Shown in pieces: positions 45,274 through 57,237 of a DNA stretch of 64,000 nt (the stretch's first letter is position 1; each line of letters starts with the position of its first letter). The position numbers and the translations under genes are program-made. The DNA is from Kingdonia uniflora (Eukaryota > Streptophyta > Magnoliopsida > Ranunculales > Circaeasteraceae). The DNA is taken from positions 1 to 64,000 of the forward strand of contig JACGCM010001620.1 in NCBI GenBank assembly GCA_014058105.1, written 5' to 3'. The notes under the pieces are model-generated. The model had not been told where the DNA came from, did not search any database, and was given only the letters and a program-made list of their open reading frames with translations.

Positions 45274-45826
45274 CTACAGTGATCCAGTAATGTCCCTAAC
45301 TGCATCTATGAGAGCCGTAACTTTATGGTTCCTTGTTGTCATCAGAGGTCCAAAGGGATCGAATGCATCTCCACAATCCTCAACATCATTTATAGCATTA
45401 AATACAGAAGCGCTAGCTCCTCTGTAATCACGTCTTGCAAATTGAGAAACAGCAACCTGGAGATTCTTGATAGCATCTGCATACTTCCCAGCACAATCTG
45501 CCAGTGGCGCCTTAAGTCTAGCACTGCCCTTGTCTTTGCTGTATATGTATAAAGTTCTCTGCCTCGATTGCGTTCTTTAGTGCAAGATTGACTGATATAC
45601 TCCCAAGTTGAGTCATATCTGCAGAGGCTGATCGTGGATCAGCACTTAGGGCTGCAATACATATGTTTGGGTATTGATTTTGAGTGCAGACTTGGTTAAC
45701 TAGTGACTCTGCCCCCCCAGCCGTAGTAACCCTTGCATCCACACTTGGTGGAGAGAACAAAAATAAAAGTTGCAAAGCAACAAAAACTGAGAAAGAAGAA
45801 GTCTTGACTAAAGAAGATGATTGCAT
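45274..45826 (-). pseudogene. PMEI gene with a single frameshift
   Basis: This close relative of the intact PMEI gene starts at 45826 with a clear signal peptide (MQSSSLVKTSSFSVFVALQL). It continues with LVNQVCTQNQYPNICIAALS and SADMTQLGSISVNLALKNAI. Near 45,525-45,540 a frameshift of one base occurs. Beyond it a different frame carries the intact C-terminal half, with LADCAGKYADAIKN, FARRDYRGASASVFNAINDV and EDCGDAFDP, to a stop at 45274-45276. All four conserved cysteines are present across the two frames. The promoter (TATAAATA at 45879-45886) is conserved. It is a recent pseudogene, or a sequencing error splits an intact gene. Confidence 0.8.
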
Positions 45827-45878
45827 TGTTGTTTGCTAAGATGAGATACTATTACAGTGTGGGAGACTGAGAAGGACT

Positions 45879-45886
45879 ATTTATAA
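45879..45886 (-). promoter_or_regulatory. TATA box of the frameshifted PMEI copy
   Basis: On the minus strand GGTTATAAATAGTCCTTC lies 53 bases upstream of the start codon at 45826. Confidence 0.65.
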
Positions 45887-45889
45887 CCT

Positions 45890-46955
45890 AAACAATGATT
45901 ATAAGAATATTTCTGTAATTAATAGGAATTTTTAGTTGGAAACGTTATAGAGGATATATTCATTACAATTAAGAGACAAACCTCAGATTATTTTCTTCAT
46001 TAATATTATGGTTGGTTATAAAAATCTGTGTATAAGAAGATATTGGGCATGCAAATATCTTTCCTGCATATATTAGTGCCTAAAAGACGCTCTTATAACC
46101 ACCAAAAATTTGGTGCAAAGTATGCTAAAGTGATTAAACTTGGAGCAGACATTTTGCTTGGGACAAATTTCATGAACTCACCAAAATTCTTAAAACCATT
46201 TTGCGCAGCAATACTTGGTGATAGTTAAAAACTCAATTAGACAGCATTTTCAGGTAAGAAACTTTCGATTATAGCTACTGCAATGCAACTGATAGAAAAT
46301 ATTCCCCCTACTTTTACTTTCAGGTAAGAAACTTTCGATTATAGCTAGCTAACAGAAAAAATGATTTCTAAGGACCTAGCAAGCAGATTTTGGGGATATT
46401 GAAATTCGGTGAAACGATGACTAGATGATGAGCCTCGTGTTGAGTATGTGTGCGATATGATGAGGGTTATAGAAAATAAATTTGAGGTCTTAGATTATTG
46501 CAACTAAACCATTCTACAGCTTAGTTTTTCAAAATTGCTAAAGAACAACAAGGCACTTGAAAATTTTGGCAAAAGATCAGTAAAACATATTTTTGTAATC
46601 GGACAATGAAACAAAGATTTCTTCCTAGACAAGGCAAACAGTAAAATAACTCGTAACTTTTCTCCAGTTTATCCTTCTTCAGCCACCAGCACTGCCTCAA
46701 CCTTCACACCACAGATTTCATGCCCATTTGACACCCTTTTTTGGGTTTTACGAGTTTTATGGTCACGAAAAAAAAAAAATGAGCTCCTTTGCAAGCAAAA
46801 ATGCTGACGTGGAGTTCGAAATAACAAGAAAAAACACCTCTCCAATGTACTGCTGGAGATGGTTTGAACTCTGCAATTGTCTGTTAGCTATATCAAAATA
46901 TAGTTGGTCTCTGAGACTGTTGTTCTTTGAGTCTCTCTCTCTCTCTCTCTCTCTC
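45890..46955 (+). other. Intergenic region and leader of the cyclase-like gene
   Basis: No gene was recognised up to about 46,700. A 22-base direct repeat (AGGTAAGAAACTTTCGATTATA) occurs at about 46,252 and 46,322. A (TC)n tract at 46932-46955 runs directly up to the start codon at 46956 and resembles a plant pyrimidine-rich leader. An in-frame extension upstream to 46,728 exists but is unlikely to be coding. Confidence 0.5.
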
Positions 46956-47862
46956 ATGTCGACCTCTGCAAATGCAAGCTTTGCTTCAATCCCAACATCA
47001 CTCACTCACATTACTAGAAGAACTAACAATGGGGTTCTTTTGAAACTTAGTAGAAGCTCTTTAATAACAAGAAGATCATCATCTCTCAATCAGTTCTTCT
47101 TCAAACACACCTCAAAGTCCAATGGGGTCAACTCAAATTCAATCTCAACCACTTTCAAACACTTCTCACCTGTCATGGAGTGGCAGGATTGCACGTAAGC
47201 ATCTCTTCTTTCTCATTTGTTGTATCCCTTTTTCACCTAATTTGAGTGTCTAAATTAGTAGAAATTTGTGTTTTTTGCATCTTGATTTGCTTATATGAAA
47301 TGAGGTTAAGCTTAATTGCATCAAAAAGTTATCTTTGGGGGATTGAGGAAATACCCATTTGTGTTTACTGTTTGATTTTACATTTTTAAGAGTAAAATTT
47401 GTTTTTGTTCTTAGTTGAGTTGGAAATTTTTAGTTGTTTAATAAGTACCCTTTTGTGTAAAGTCACAATTCATCATTTTGAGGAAAATGTTTCATCCACA
47501 TTGATGATTCAGTTGTTGGTATCAGATGGACAAAGAGGGAATAGCAGTTATTTAAAAGACAATACAATCTAGAGTACAATGGGAATGCTTATTACCGATC
47601 ATACCAAATTGGAAACGACTTAGGATTTTATAGGAATTGAGTTGTCTAACATAGTTAGCATAGTGAATGACTCTTCATTATCAAATCGTTTTTCATTCTT
47701 GAATGTTGGTTATGGTGACCAGCTTTGCTATAAAAGCATTAACTTCAAAAATATGAATGCAGTGCTCGAATGGAAATTGATGTCCCTACGTCAGTTGCAT
47801 ATAATTGTTATTTGGATCGTGAAGCAATTCCCCAATGGATGCCTTTTATATCATCTGTAAAG
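46956..47862 (+). CDS. Polyketide cyclase/dehydrase-like (START fold) protein, plastid-targeted; first two exons only
   Basis: This gene belongs to the plant 'polyketide cyclase/dehydrase and lipid transport' family, predicted plastidial. Exon 1 (46956-47194) encodes a Ser/Thr/Arg-rich transit peptide (MSTSANASFASIPTSLTHIT...) and then VMEWQDC. Exon 2 (47763-47862) continues in phase with ARMEIDVPTSVAYNCYLDRE and AIPQWMPFISSVK, the family's conserved core start. The donor after exon 2 is AAG|GTCTGT. The expected following exons (the 'SRWSLKY' and C-terminal lipid-pocket segments) were not found anywhere to 64,000. The downstream DNA is duplicated repeat, copia, LINE and pararetrovirus. Either the next intron exceeds 16 kb or the gene is truncated. 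Confidence 0.8.
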
Positions 47863-47989
47863 GTCTGTACCTGTATTCGTTTATTCTATAAATTTGTATT
47901 ATTGTTTCTTAAGTATGGCAAGAGTGATGCATAAAAGTGCATCTTTTTCTCAAAAAGCAGTACTCGGAACACTAAAGGAGAGGTTACAA

Positions 47990-48650
47990 AATATTAATGT
48001 AGAAGCAGGTCATTTTTAGCCGAAATCTTGTACAGAGATTACCAAAATGGGAAGCATAAAATCTTACCATTGGGTTGTATCTTTCTAACTTATCCGTCCT
48101 AACTCACGACACTGTTATGTACAAAAATAATTCCCCTGAAAGCTCAATTAAGTTTATCTTTTTCCGATTCTACTAAGCTCTAAAATGAAATGTGGTGTTA
48201 GAATCCAATAGCTGGTAATAACTAGGGGTTTAATTCACGTTGGCTTCTTTTTTAACATAGGCTCAGTGATTGATGAGGGATTTCTTCGGTCCATACACAA
48301 CAGATAAACTTGCTCAATCATCAAGGTATCTTCTGAAATTAGTATTCCAGGTCACCTCTTTACCTTCCCATAATTGGAGTCTGCTAACCTTTCTTTGTGG
48401 TTAGCCCATGATAGCAATGCGAAAGTTTTCTTTGACGGTCGAGTTCTTACTATATGTATTCCCAATATCTTCCTTTGTCGTCTCTCTCTATTGCAAGCTG
48501 GAATCTCACGTAACACCTCCTAGGCTTTTAAGACACCTCTCCCTACACTCCAGTCTGACGAGACTCCAACACTTCTACTCTCCACTCTCAGGCATCACCG
48601 TATTCATTTATTCTATGTTATTTAGCCTTGAACAAAGTTCTTGTTTAACC
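47990..48650. repeat. Duplicated block, first copy
   Basis: Part A1 (47,990-48,230; TTTTTAGCCGAAATCTTGTACAGAG..., ATGGGAAGCATAAAATC) is matched by A2 at about 48,885-49,052 plus 54,125-54,190. Part B1 (48,262-48,650; CAGTGATTGATGAGGGAT..., GGTCACCTC, GAGTCTGCTAACC) is matched by B2 at 57,238-57,595. Divergence by eye is roughly 10-20%. The block has no coding capacity recognised. Confidence 0.75.
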
Positions 48651-49052
48651 ACATGATAAGTCTACTTAACCCATTTTACTTGTACCCTTTACACTGACCT
48701 TTTGAAACGTCCTCATCGTTTATCTCTGCACAGAAAGATTGAGCTTCTATAAATCAACCCCAATAAATTTATTTTCATCATTTCCTCGGTATGGGAAGAG
48801 TTAATAATGAAGCCTACTTTATTTTCTTAAATTAAATAAAAACAATGGTTGGGACTTGAGACAGCTAACAGATTAAGAAATACTAAAATAGAACCAGGAC
48901 GTCCTTAGCCAAAATTTAGTAGAGAAGTTACCAAGATGGGAAACATAAAATCCTACGGTTGTGTATGTCTTGCACACGATTCAGCCCTACTCGTGACACT
49001 CTTATTCAACGAAAATCCAAAGAAAGCTCAAGCAAGTTACTTTTCCCGATTC

Positions 49053-49201
49053 TATTAGCAAGGTTATTTTATGTTATTTTAGTCCCACATTGGTTATTCA
49101 TAGAAGTAGTTTACTATCTCTCTCTTATATATAGAGGGTATGATGTATCCTAAATAATCAATTCAATAATAATATTTTTCTCTCTCTAATCTATTTCTAC
49201 A
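49053..49201 (+). repeat. 5' LTR of copia element
   Basis: This 149-bp repeat runs from TATTAGCAAGG to CTATTTCTACA and is nearly identical to 53979-54124, differing by a few substitutions and one 3-bp indel. It carries TATATATAG as a likely TATA box. The primer-binding site TGGTGTCAGAGC (49202) follows directly. Confidence 0.92.
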
Positions 49202-49508
49202 TGGTGTCAGAGCAAGTTATCGTTCAACACCCTCACTGATCGAACTCGCCGGTAAGTTCGTTGGGAGGTAAAAAAAAATTTTAGGGTTGCGATTTTCGTT
49301 CATGTTGGTCTGATTCACACCGCCGTTCTCTCTCTCTCCTCTGCTTTGAAGAACGACGATTATCACTATCTTTTTGGTAGCGTTGTTCTGATCGCAACCT
49401 AAGCTTCCGCAATTATTATTTTTTGGTTTTTTGGATCCGGTCACAAGATGCGATAGATGCTGATCTGAATCTCAGATCTATTTGGTTTATTTGAGGTAAT
49501 CGACCGCG

Positions 49509-52500
49509 ATGGCTATCGGTGATGAGTCGAGTTCGATCGTTTCTTCGATTGGAACGAGTGAAGATGTCCAGTCCTTCAACTCTGTTCATGACAATCCAAA
49601 TCTGAAGATTACGATGGCTTGAATTATGTTCGATGGGCCCAGTCCGTGAAATTGTTTGTTGGTGGCCGTGGAAAGATAGGGTTTATTCTTGGCACAGAAA
49701 AAGAACCTGCAGAATCATATTCAAAGTATGCAAAGTGGTTCTCGGATGATTCGATGGTGAGAACTTGGTTGATTAATTCTATGCAGTTGATGATCTCCGT
49801 TGGGTACTTATTCACAAACAATGTACATCTGATTTGGGAATCACTTCGTAAGGTATATTCTCAGTGAGAGAATAATGCTAGGATATTTCAACTTTCCAAT
49901 GAGATTGGGAATTTTAAACAGGGTACTCAGACTTTGGGGATGTATTATGCGAGACTTCGATCGAGTTGGGAAGAATTATCTCATTATAATAGCTTTATCG
50001 AGTGGCCAGCTAGTGCACCAAGTGAAAAGGTTCCTATTTCACCTACGACAACAGAGATTTATGCAAAGATTGTAGAAAAGACTCGGGTGTTTCAGTTTCT
50101 TGCGGGGCTCAATCCCGACTTTGAGTATGCACGAGTTCATCTACTTGACAAAACTCTTTTCCAACTCTTGAAGAGACACAAGCATATTGTCTTTCCGATG
50201 ATAGTCGTCGGTCACCTATGCCTCCTAACTCCGGGATCCCTTCAGAGACTTCTGCTATGGCTATTCGTTATGCTTATCCGGCACCACCGTCAGTTTCTTC
50301 ACAAACTTCACATACATCATCACCTAGCCTTTCTCTGTTACCAACGGCTTCCGGTAACTCTTGCCCCTCGAGAAAGAAGTGTGATTATTGTGGTAAGTGG
50401 GGACATCTAAAGACAACTTGTCATGCTTTGCACGGTCGTCCTGCTGGTTATCAACCCCGCCCATCTTAGTCCTCAGCACACTTATCTGCCGACTCTAGTA
50501 TGCCAGATTCTTTGGCCTTTAGTGCTCTATCTCAGGATGAAATCAGCAGGTTCCGACAACTTCTCTCTATGTCTTCTACACCGGCAGCTTCTTATGCAGG
50601 TAACTTCGCATCTGCAAATAGTGTTTCTGCATCTCCAACTTTACCTTGGATTGTTGACTCGGGTGCAATCGATAATATGACTGGTATGTCTTCTCTTTTC
50701 CGGTCTTATGCTTCTAGTTCATGGCGACGAACTGTTCATCTTGCCAATGGAACTGAGACTCCTATTGCAGGGAAGGGTTATATCCCGATTACAGATTCCC
50801 TTTCTTTACCTGATGTCCTTCATGTCCCTCAGTTGGATACTAATCTTCTTTCTATTAGTAAAATTACCATCAATAAAAACTGTAGTATAACCTTCTTTCC
50901 TAATTATGTTATTTTTCAGGATCTGGTGTCACGGAAGATGATTGGTAGTGGACGTGAAGAGGGTGGTATTTATTTTTTGGATGGACATGTCTCTTCTATT
51001 TCTCCTCAAGCTCTCCAGTTAAAATCTATGTCTAGTAGTGAAAATATAAAGTGGGTGCTATGTTGGCATCACCTCTTAGGTTATATTTCCTTTGAGTATC
51101 TACGTTATTTGTTTCTGTCTTTCTTTTCTAAAGTATCCATGTCTGACTTGTCTTCTGAGACGTGTGAACTAGCTAAACATCGTTGTAGCACGTATCCGTT
51201 GAGTATTAATAAAACTTTTTCTTGTTTTGAACTTGTGCATTCGAATGTTTGGGGTCCTGCCCCAGTTACCTCTAGTTTAGGATTTCGTTATTTTGTGTTA
51301 TTCATTGACAATTTTTCAAGGTGTACTTGGGTTTATTTGATGAAATCCAAAGATGAGGTCTCATCTATTTTACAGACATTCACCGTAATGGTTCGTACTC
51401 AGTTTGGGAAAACTATTAAAGTTTTTCGGTCCGATTGAGGTGGGGAATTTATGTCCCGAGGTCTTCGCAAATTCTGCAATGGCAATGACATTGAGCATCA
51501 AACCTCTAATACGAAAACTCCGCAGCAAAATGGTAAATCGGAAAGGAAAAATTGTTATATTTTTGATCTTGCTCGTGCTATGTCAATTGGCATGAATGTC
51601 CCCTCGCGTTTTCGGTCTGACGCTGTTCTTACGGCGGTGTTTCTTATCAATAGGTCTCCGTCTCGAGTTCTTGGTTTTTGCACCCCGTATTCTATTTTTT
51701 ATCCTGATCGTTCTATTTTTCAGATTCTACCTCGTGTTTTTAGGTGTGTATGTTTCGTCCAAGTCACTGGGTCAGCCTCTAAAATAGATCTGCGTGCCTT
51801 GAAATGTGTATTCCTGGGTTACTCTCATGCTCAGAAGGGTTATAAGTGCTTCCATCCCTCATCCCGTCGTTATTTCACCTCTATGAACATTACTTTCTTT
51901 GAACATGTTCCATTCTTTACGCGTGGTTTTCTCTCTCAGGGGGAGTGTTTTCCAGTTCGTCCTCTTCCTTTAGAAGATTTATCTTCTCCTCCTTCAGATG
52001 TACTTCCGTTGAGTATTCCGTGTGAGTCTGCAATCCCACCTTTAGTTTCACCTTCAGTTTCACATCCTTTACAGGTTTATACTCGATGACATCCAGGACG
52101 TCAGCCTCCTACACCAGACTGCCAAGCATCCTCTGTAGCTCCAGGTCTGTCATCTTTCATCGATTCAACTTTATCAGGTATTGAGCCTTCTCCTACCACT
52201 TTATCAGGTATTGAGCCTTCTCTTACCGCTTCTATATCAGTTACTACTGATGATGATTCACCTGTTTCTCATAGTGATGATGATAGACCGATTGCTATTA
52301 TGAAAGAGAAGCGAAATGCAAGGAAGCCTGATAGATATTCAAATGCAGCGGTTTATTCTATCATTGATTATACTTCAGATCATCGTTTTTCTCCTACTTA
52401 TAATAGAGCTTTTCTAGCTTTTCTCTCTTTGGTTAATATACCACGTACAGTGGCACATGCGTTAGCCAAACCTCATTGGAAGGTTGCGATGTTGGAAGAA

Positions 52501-53971
52501 TTACATGCATTGGAGATCAATAATACCTGGTCATTGGTTACCCTCCCGCCTGGACGTACATCAGTCGGATGCAAATGGGTGTTTATGGTTAAAGAAAATC
52601 TAGATGGAACGGTAAGCTGGTACAAGGCTCGGTTAGTTGCCAAGGGGTATGCACAGATACATGGTGTTGATTATCAGGAGACGTTTGCTCCTGTGGCCAA
52701 GATGAAACTATTCGAGTCATCTTTTCTATTGCTGCGTCGAAATCTTGGCCCCTTTTCCAGATGGATATGATGAATGCCTTTCTGAATGGAATATTGCAGG
52801 AAGAGGTTTATATGTCTCTACCTCCAGGTTTTCGTCCCGCTTCTGCTTTTGGCTTGGTATGTAAGCTAAAAAAATCCATCTATGGGCTTAAGTAGTCTCC
52901 TTGTACTTGGGCTGATACATTTGGTACCGCTATGATTGACTTTATGCTCCGAGTAGTGTTGGCCATACTTTGTTTCTTCGACATTATGGTAGGAAGATTG
53001 TTGCATTGCTTGTCTATGTTGACGATATTATTATTGCAGGAGATGATATTCAGGGTATTAGTGACCTGAAATCTTACCTTTGTACCTGCTTTCAGGTGAA
53101 GGATCTCGGTCTCTTGTGTTATTTCCTTGGGATTGAAGTTGCACGTTCTAGTTCCGGTATTTTCATCTCTCAGAGAAAGTACATTCTTGATCTTCTCTCT
53201 GCTTCAGGACAGCTTGCGTGTCGTCCTGCTGATATACCTCTAGAACTGATTCATCGTCTGGCAGACTTTGAGGGGGAGTTATTGAGGGACATTGGGCAAT
53301 ACCAGCGGCTTCTTGGGAAGCTCCTCTATCTTTCTCTTACCTGTTCTGATATTACATATGCTGTTGGAGTTCTTAGTTAGTTTATGCACAAGCCGCGTCA
53401 TCCCAATCTTCAGGCAGCTATTCGTGTTCTTCGGTATCTCAAGGGGTGTTTTGGTCGTGGCGTTTTATTTCGAGATCATGGTCATTCTCGAGTCGAGGCT
53501 TGGACTGATGTTGACTATGCAGGTTCATTATCCGATCGTCGCTCCACTTCTGGGTATTGTATTACTATTGGTGGTAATTTGGTTACTTGGCGGAGTAAGA
53601 AACAATATGTTGTTTCCAGGTCCAGTGCAGAAGCCGAGTATAGGGCTATGGCTCAAGGTGTTTGTGAGTTAATATGGCTTAAGCGTCTTCTACAAGAGTT
53701 TCGGATATCGGTCTCTCTTCCTTTGACGCTCTATTGTGACAACAAATCTGCTATTAGCATTTTGGCTAATCCGGTGCAACATGATCGTACCAGGCATATT
53801 GAGGTTGATCGGTACTTTCTGCATGAGAAGCTTAAATCTGGACGGATTCAGATTTTTTATGTTTCTACTTCGCAACAGCTTGCAAATTTTCTCACGGAGG
53901 TCGTTAGTAGCAAATTATTATTAGATGTTTTGTCCAAGCTGGGCATGTGCGATATTCATGCTCCAACTTGA
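49509..53971 (+). pseudogene. Copia gag-pol, broken by stops and frameshifts
   Basis: The gag region starts at about 49,509 and ends with a zinc knuckle (CDYCGKWGHLKTTCH, about 50,380). Protease follows with WIVDSGAIDNMTG (about 50,650). Integrase has CWHHLLGYISFEYL, the second Cys pair (CELAKHRC) and the core LFIDNFSRCTWVYL, then SD-stop-GGEF. The reverse transcriptase shows CKWVFMVKENLDGTVSWYKA, AFLNGILQEEVYMSLPPGF and the catalytic LLVYVDDIIIAG (about 53,010). RNase H ends the polyprotein with EAWTDVDYAGSLSDRRSTSG, RSSAEAEYRAMA and LYCDNKSAI. In-frame stops are at 49865, 50467, 51436, 52087, 52894 and 53378. Frameshifts lie near 49,608, 50,165, 52,705 and 52,930. The domain order (integrase before RT) proves Ty1/copia. 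Confidence 0.95.
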
Positions 53972-53978
53972 GGGGGAG

Positions 53979-54124
53979 TATTAGCAAGGTTATTTTATGT
54001 TATTTTAGTCCTACATTGGTTATTCATAGAAGTAGTTTACTATCTCTCTCCTACATATAGAGGGTATGATGTCTAAATAATCAATTCAATAATAATATTT
54101 TTCTCTCTCTAATCTATTTCTACA
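53979..54124 (+). repeat. 3' LTR of copia element
   Basis: A 146-bp repeat matching 49053-49201. It is preceded by the polypurine tract and followed by the GATTC target duplication. Confidence 0.92.
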
Positions 54125-54189
54125 GATTCTTCTCAGATTTAACATGAAAATGTGGTATTGGGATGCAGCAGCTGGATAATTAGTAAAAA

Positions 54190-55360
54190 AATTCTAAATA
54201 AATGGAAGTAGAAAGGCCTCCTCAGCCAAAGCAAACAAAAGAGGGGACAGGGGATCGCTTGCTTGAGACCCCTACCACCTTTTAAGAAACCACAAAGACC
54301 TCCATTTATAAGGACAAACACCTGAGAGCTTTGAAGAATACAAATAATTCACTTACACCAAGTACTAGAGAACCCCAATCTTCTTAGAACTTCTATTAAT
54401 AACTCCCAATTCAAAGTATTGTAAGCTTAAACATTCTCAACTCTTACAGCAACATTTCCCCTAAATTTCTTTGTTTCCCAGCTCATTCATTATCTCATAG
54501 GCCAAACTAATGTTATTTTGCACATTTCTCCCTTTGATAATTGCACTATGCTCAAAATAAATAACTCTATGAGCCACACCCTCAATCTATTGGCCATGAT
54601 TTTTGTCAAAACTCTGAAGACAAAAATGCTTAGACAAATACGTCTATACTCTATAGTGTTTCATGACGTTAGCAGCCTGCACTTCTTTCCTCTTTTTTTG
54701 CTAGGCAAGCTGAGGTTAAGGCAGGACCCCAAGACCTGGATTTATAAAAGAATAAGGAAGTTACAGTGTGACATATTTTTTTCCCCATTGCATCCTCATC
54801 AAGTAAGACACGCAGGCCAGGAGAAACATTATGAGGGGACATAAGAAACTCGCAAAATACATTTGCATAGGATGCTAGAAGATCAACACACTCTAAAGAC
54901 ATGGTAAATATTGAAAGACTCGAGGGGTATCATGTGGGAAATGGATTAGTGAAGGAGGCACTCCCATGGGGGAGTCTTGTTGTGCTTAAAAGAGGCCCCG
55001 TGCATTCTGAATCCCATCTATTGCAGATATCCATGTTCCTTTGGTTGTCCTCTAGCTTCACAATGGTATTGAGTATTGACCATTCTTGTGTGAACGTCTT
55101 CCACTGTGTTGCAATAGATAAGATTCTCTGTTTGTACATTGGGTGGTCTGTTCTTAAAGATAATTTTATTTCTCACTTTCCAAACATTATACACATAGCT
55201 ACAAAAGGCTGTTGAAAGAATCTTGATAAGTATATCTCCAGTTTTCAGATTGCCCAGACACTAAATTTCACAATGTAGGGTTATATTAGGTGTTAGAATC
55301 CCACTCTTAAGTAACAACTTAGACCACACTTCCTTAGCTATCATGCAACTCATAAAAAAT
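54190..55360 (-). mobile_element. LINE fragments (RT piece and C-terminal piece)
   Basis: On the minus strand, 54,190-54,680 carries broken reverse transcriptase motifs. These include VLTKIMANRLRV, NVQNNISLAYEIMNEL and GGLCGFLKGGRGLKQ, the last corresponding to 'GFF..GRGLRQGDPLSPLLF'. At about 54,930-55,200 a different piece, YVYNVWKVRNKIIFKNRPP, resembles the segment after the zf-RVT domain in LINE ORF2. The order of these pieces is not collinear, so at least two LINE copies or a rearrangement are involved. A phrase at 54,700-54,745 (AGGCAAGCTGAGGTTAAGGCAGGAC) also occurs at 12,080 in intron 1 of the ArfB-like gene. Confidence 0.55.
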
Positions 55361-55364
55361 GCTT

Positions 55365-57230
55365 TTTTTTTTCTTTTTCTTTTTTTGCAAAAGGTTAGCA
55401 AAATATTATTAATGGTGAGTAATAAGACTGCAGACAAGCCCTGCAGGACTAACAGAAGAAGAAACTAGTAGACATGCCTAACCAGTTTGAATAAGAAAGA
55501 AAGAAAAACACAATCTTTAGTCAAACCTGAAGTATTCTAAATTGGGGTCTTCAATCTGCTTGATGAAACTAGGCCTACCAACATACCACCCCCTTGCATT
55601 TGTACCCAATCTTGCAGCTCTGTTAGCACTTGCATCTGAACTGAAATTGCATTCTCTCCAAGAATGCTTAATTCTATTGAGCATTCTCTCCAACATACCA
55701 CTCCATAAAAAGATGCTCACAGCTTTCTTTGTGAGCATTACAAAAACAACAACATGAAGAGTTCAGCACATGCCTAAACATGAGTCCGTCTTGTGTAGGA
55801 AGTATGTCCATGATCAGTAACCATGTTATAAATCCTTATCTAGGGATCACAGAGCTACCCCAGCAAATTTCAAACTTTCTTTACTGGTTTTTGTTGTCTG
55901 TTATCTTATTGAAAGTGTCAGAGACATTGAAGAAACCTTTAGGAGAAGGAGTCCAAACCATCCTGTCCTTGGTATTGGGAATAAGAGAAATATTGGGGAG
56001 ATTGATGTGGATATCAGCAATCAAATGTGTGAGATGTGTAGGTATGTTCCAGCCATTACTCACAAACAACAATATTGAACTTAGCACTAGGATGAAGGAA
56101 AGTATCATACCTTAGTTGAGCAGGGAATTGTTGGTGGAGGATACCATGGCGGTGCCATGGGTCATGCCAAAATAAAGTTTTCTTGCCATCTCCCACAAGG
56201 TGCAGTGTATAAAGCTTTGCTTTGTCTCTGGAATCAAGAATTTTCCTCCAAATTCAAGAACAATCACTTGGAATTTTCATAGCCCTGAAAATTTTCCACT
56301 TTATTAAGTTGTTTTTGGCCCATTCAGGCCATAGACTATCCTCATTAGAGACTATTGTCCATGTTTGTCTCATGATGGCTGCATTTTTTCCACACTTCTA
56401 GGCTCCTCACCCCAAGACTCCCTTTTTTGGGGAGTAACACACTTCATTCCACCCCGTAGAATAGTGTTTCTTACCAGGATCATGACCATGCCACATAAAT
56501 TTGGCAAAGATGGAGTTGATTTTGTAGATAACCTGCTTAGGGGGCATAAATATTATGATCCAGTAAACAAGGATACTTGACAAGACAGATTTGTTGAGCT
56601 GAAGCCTACCAGCATAAGATAAATCCTTGTTCTTTCATGAGTAGATTCTGCTAGTCATCTTTTCAATGAGGGGGTTACAGTCTTTTGCTCTCAGTCTTGT
56701 GATCTTGATTAGAGGAATCCCCAGATACCTAGAAGGTAAGACGTCCTCCTTGTTGCCCATAAGGCCATAATATACACAATGTCATCTTTGGTTGTAGACC
56801 CTACACCTGAGAAGTAGCAAGCTGACTTGTTATTGTTAACTTCTAGGCCAGTGAGGTTGTTGAAGTTGTTAAGACACTCTTTAATAACGTGGGTATATAG
56901 GATATCACCATGACTACAAGCGAGGAGGTCATCAGCAAAAGCTAGGTGAGTTAGCTTGGGTTTGTTGCACCTGTGGTGTAGCCTGAGAGCACCTTCACAA
57001 TACTTCTTCTCCAACAAGTAACCAAGAGACTCCATTACCAGAACAAAAAGGTAAGGAGACGTATGATCTCCCTGCCTAAGCCCTCTTTGCCTCCTGAAGA
57101 AGCCCTCACGAGAGCCATTGGTAGAAAGTTAGAAACTGATAGAAATTGAGCATCCTGCACTTTAGGAACAAGAATCACTAAACTGCAATTGAAACCATTA
57201 CGGATAATAGCTTTACACATTACCATTGGG
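55365..57230 (-). mobile_element. LINE fragment: RT C-terminal half to zf-RVT
   Basis: The minus-strand RT motifs are LVILVPKVQDAQ (57,035-57,226), then GLRQGD in a shifted frame, LTHLAFADDLLACSHGD with the catalytic ADD (56,709-57,035) and LTGLEVNNNKSACYFSGVG. Downstream VWTPSPKGFFNVSDTFNKI (55,881-56,108) is the 'W.PS..G.FSV..A' motif preceding zf-RVT. A T-rich run at 55,364-55,387 may be the oligo(A) tail. Its 5' side joins the repeat B2 at about 57,230, so the copy is 5'-truncated. Confidence 0.7.
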
Positions 57231-57237
57231 ACATCGG

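Larger units (their letters stand above)
49053..54124 (+). mobile_element. Ty1/copia retrotransposon with GATTC target duplication
   Basis: The element is 5,072 bp with short 146-149 bp LTRs. A tRNA-Met-type primer site follows the left LTR and a polypurine tract (GAGGGGGAG, about 53,970) precedes the right LTR. It is flanked by perfect 5-bp duplications GATTC (49048-49052 and 54125-54129). The near-identical LTRs indicate a comparatively recent insertion. It sits inside the second copy of the A/B duplicated block. Confidence 0.95.

Noticed and set aside
46728..46955. In-frame upstream extension of the cyclase-like exon 1
   Set aside because: The extension crosses an A-run and a (TC)n leader, and the Met at 46956 starts a typical plastid transit peptide.
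54518..54844. 108-codon plus-strand ORF
   Set aside because: It is antisense to broken LINE RT motifs on the minus strand.
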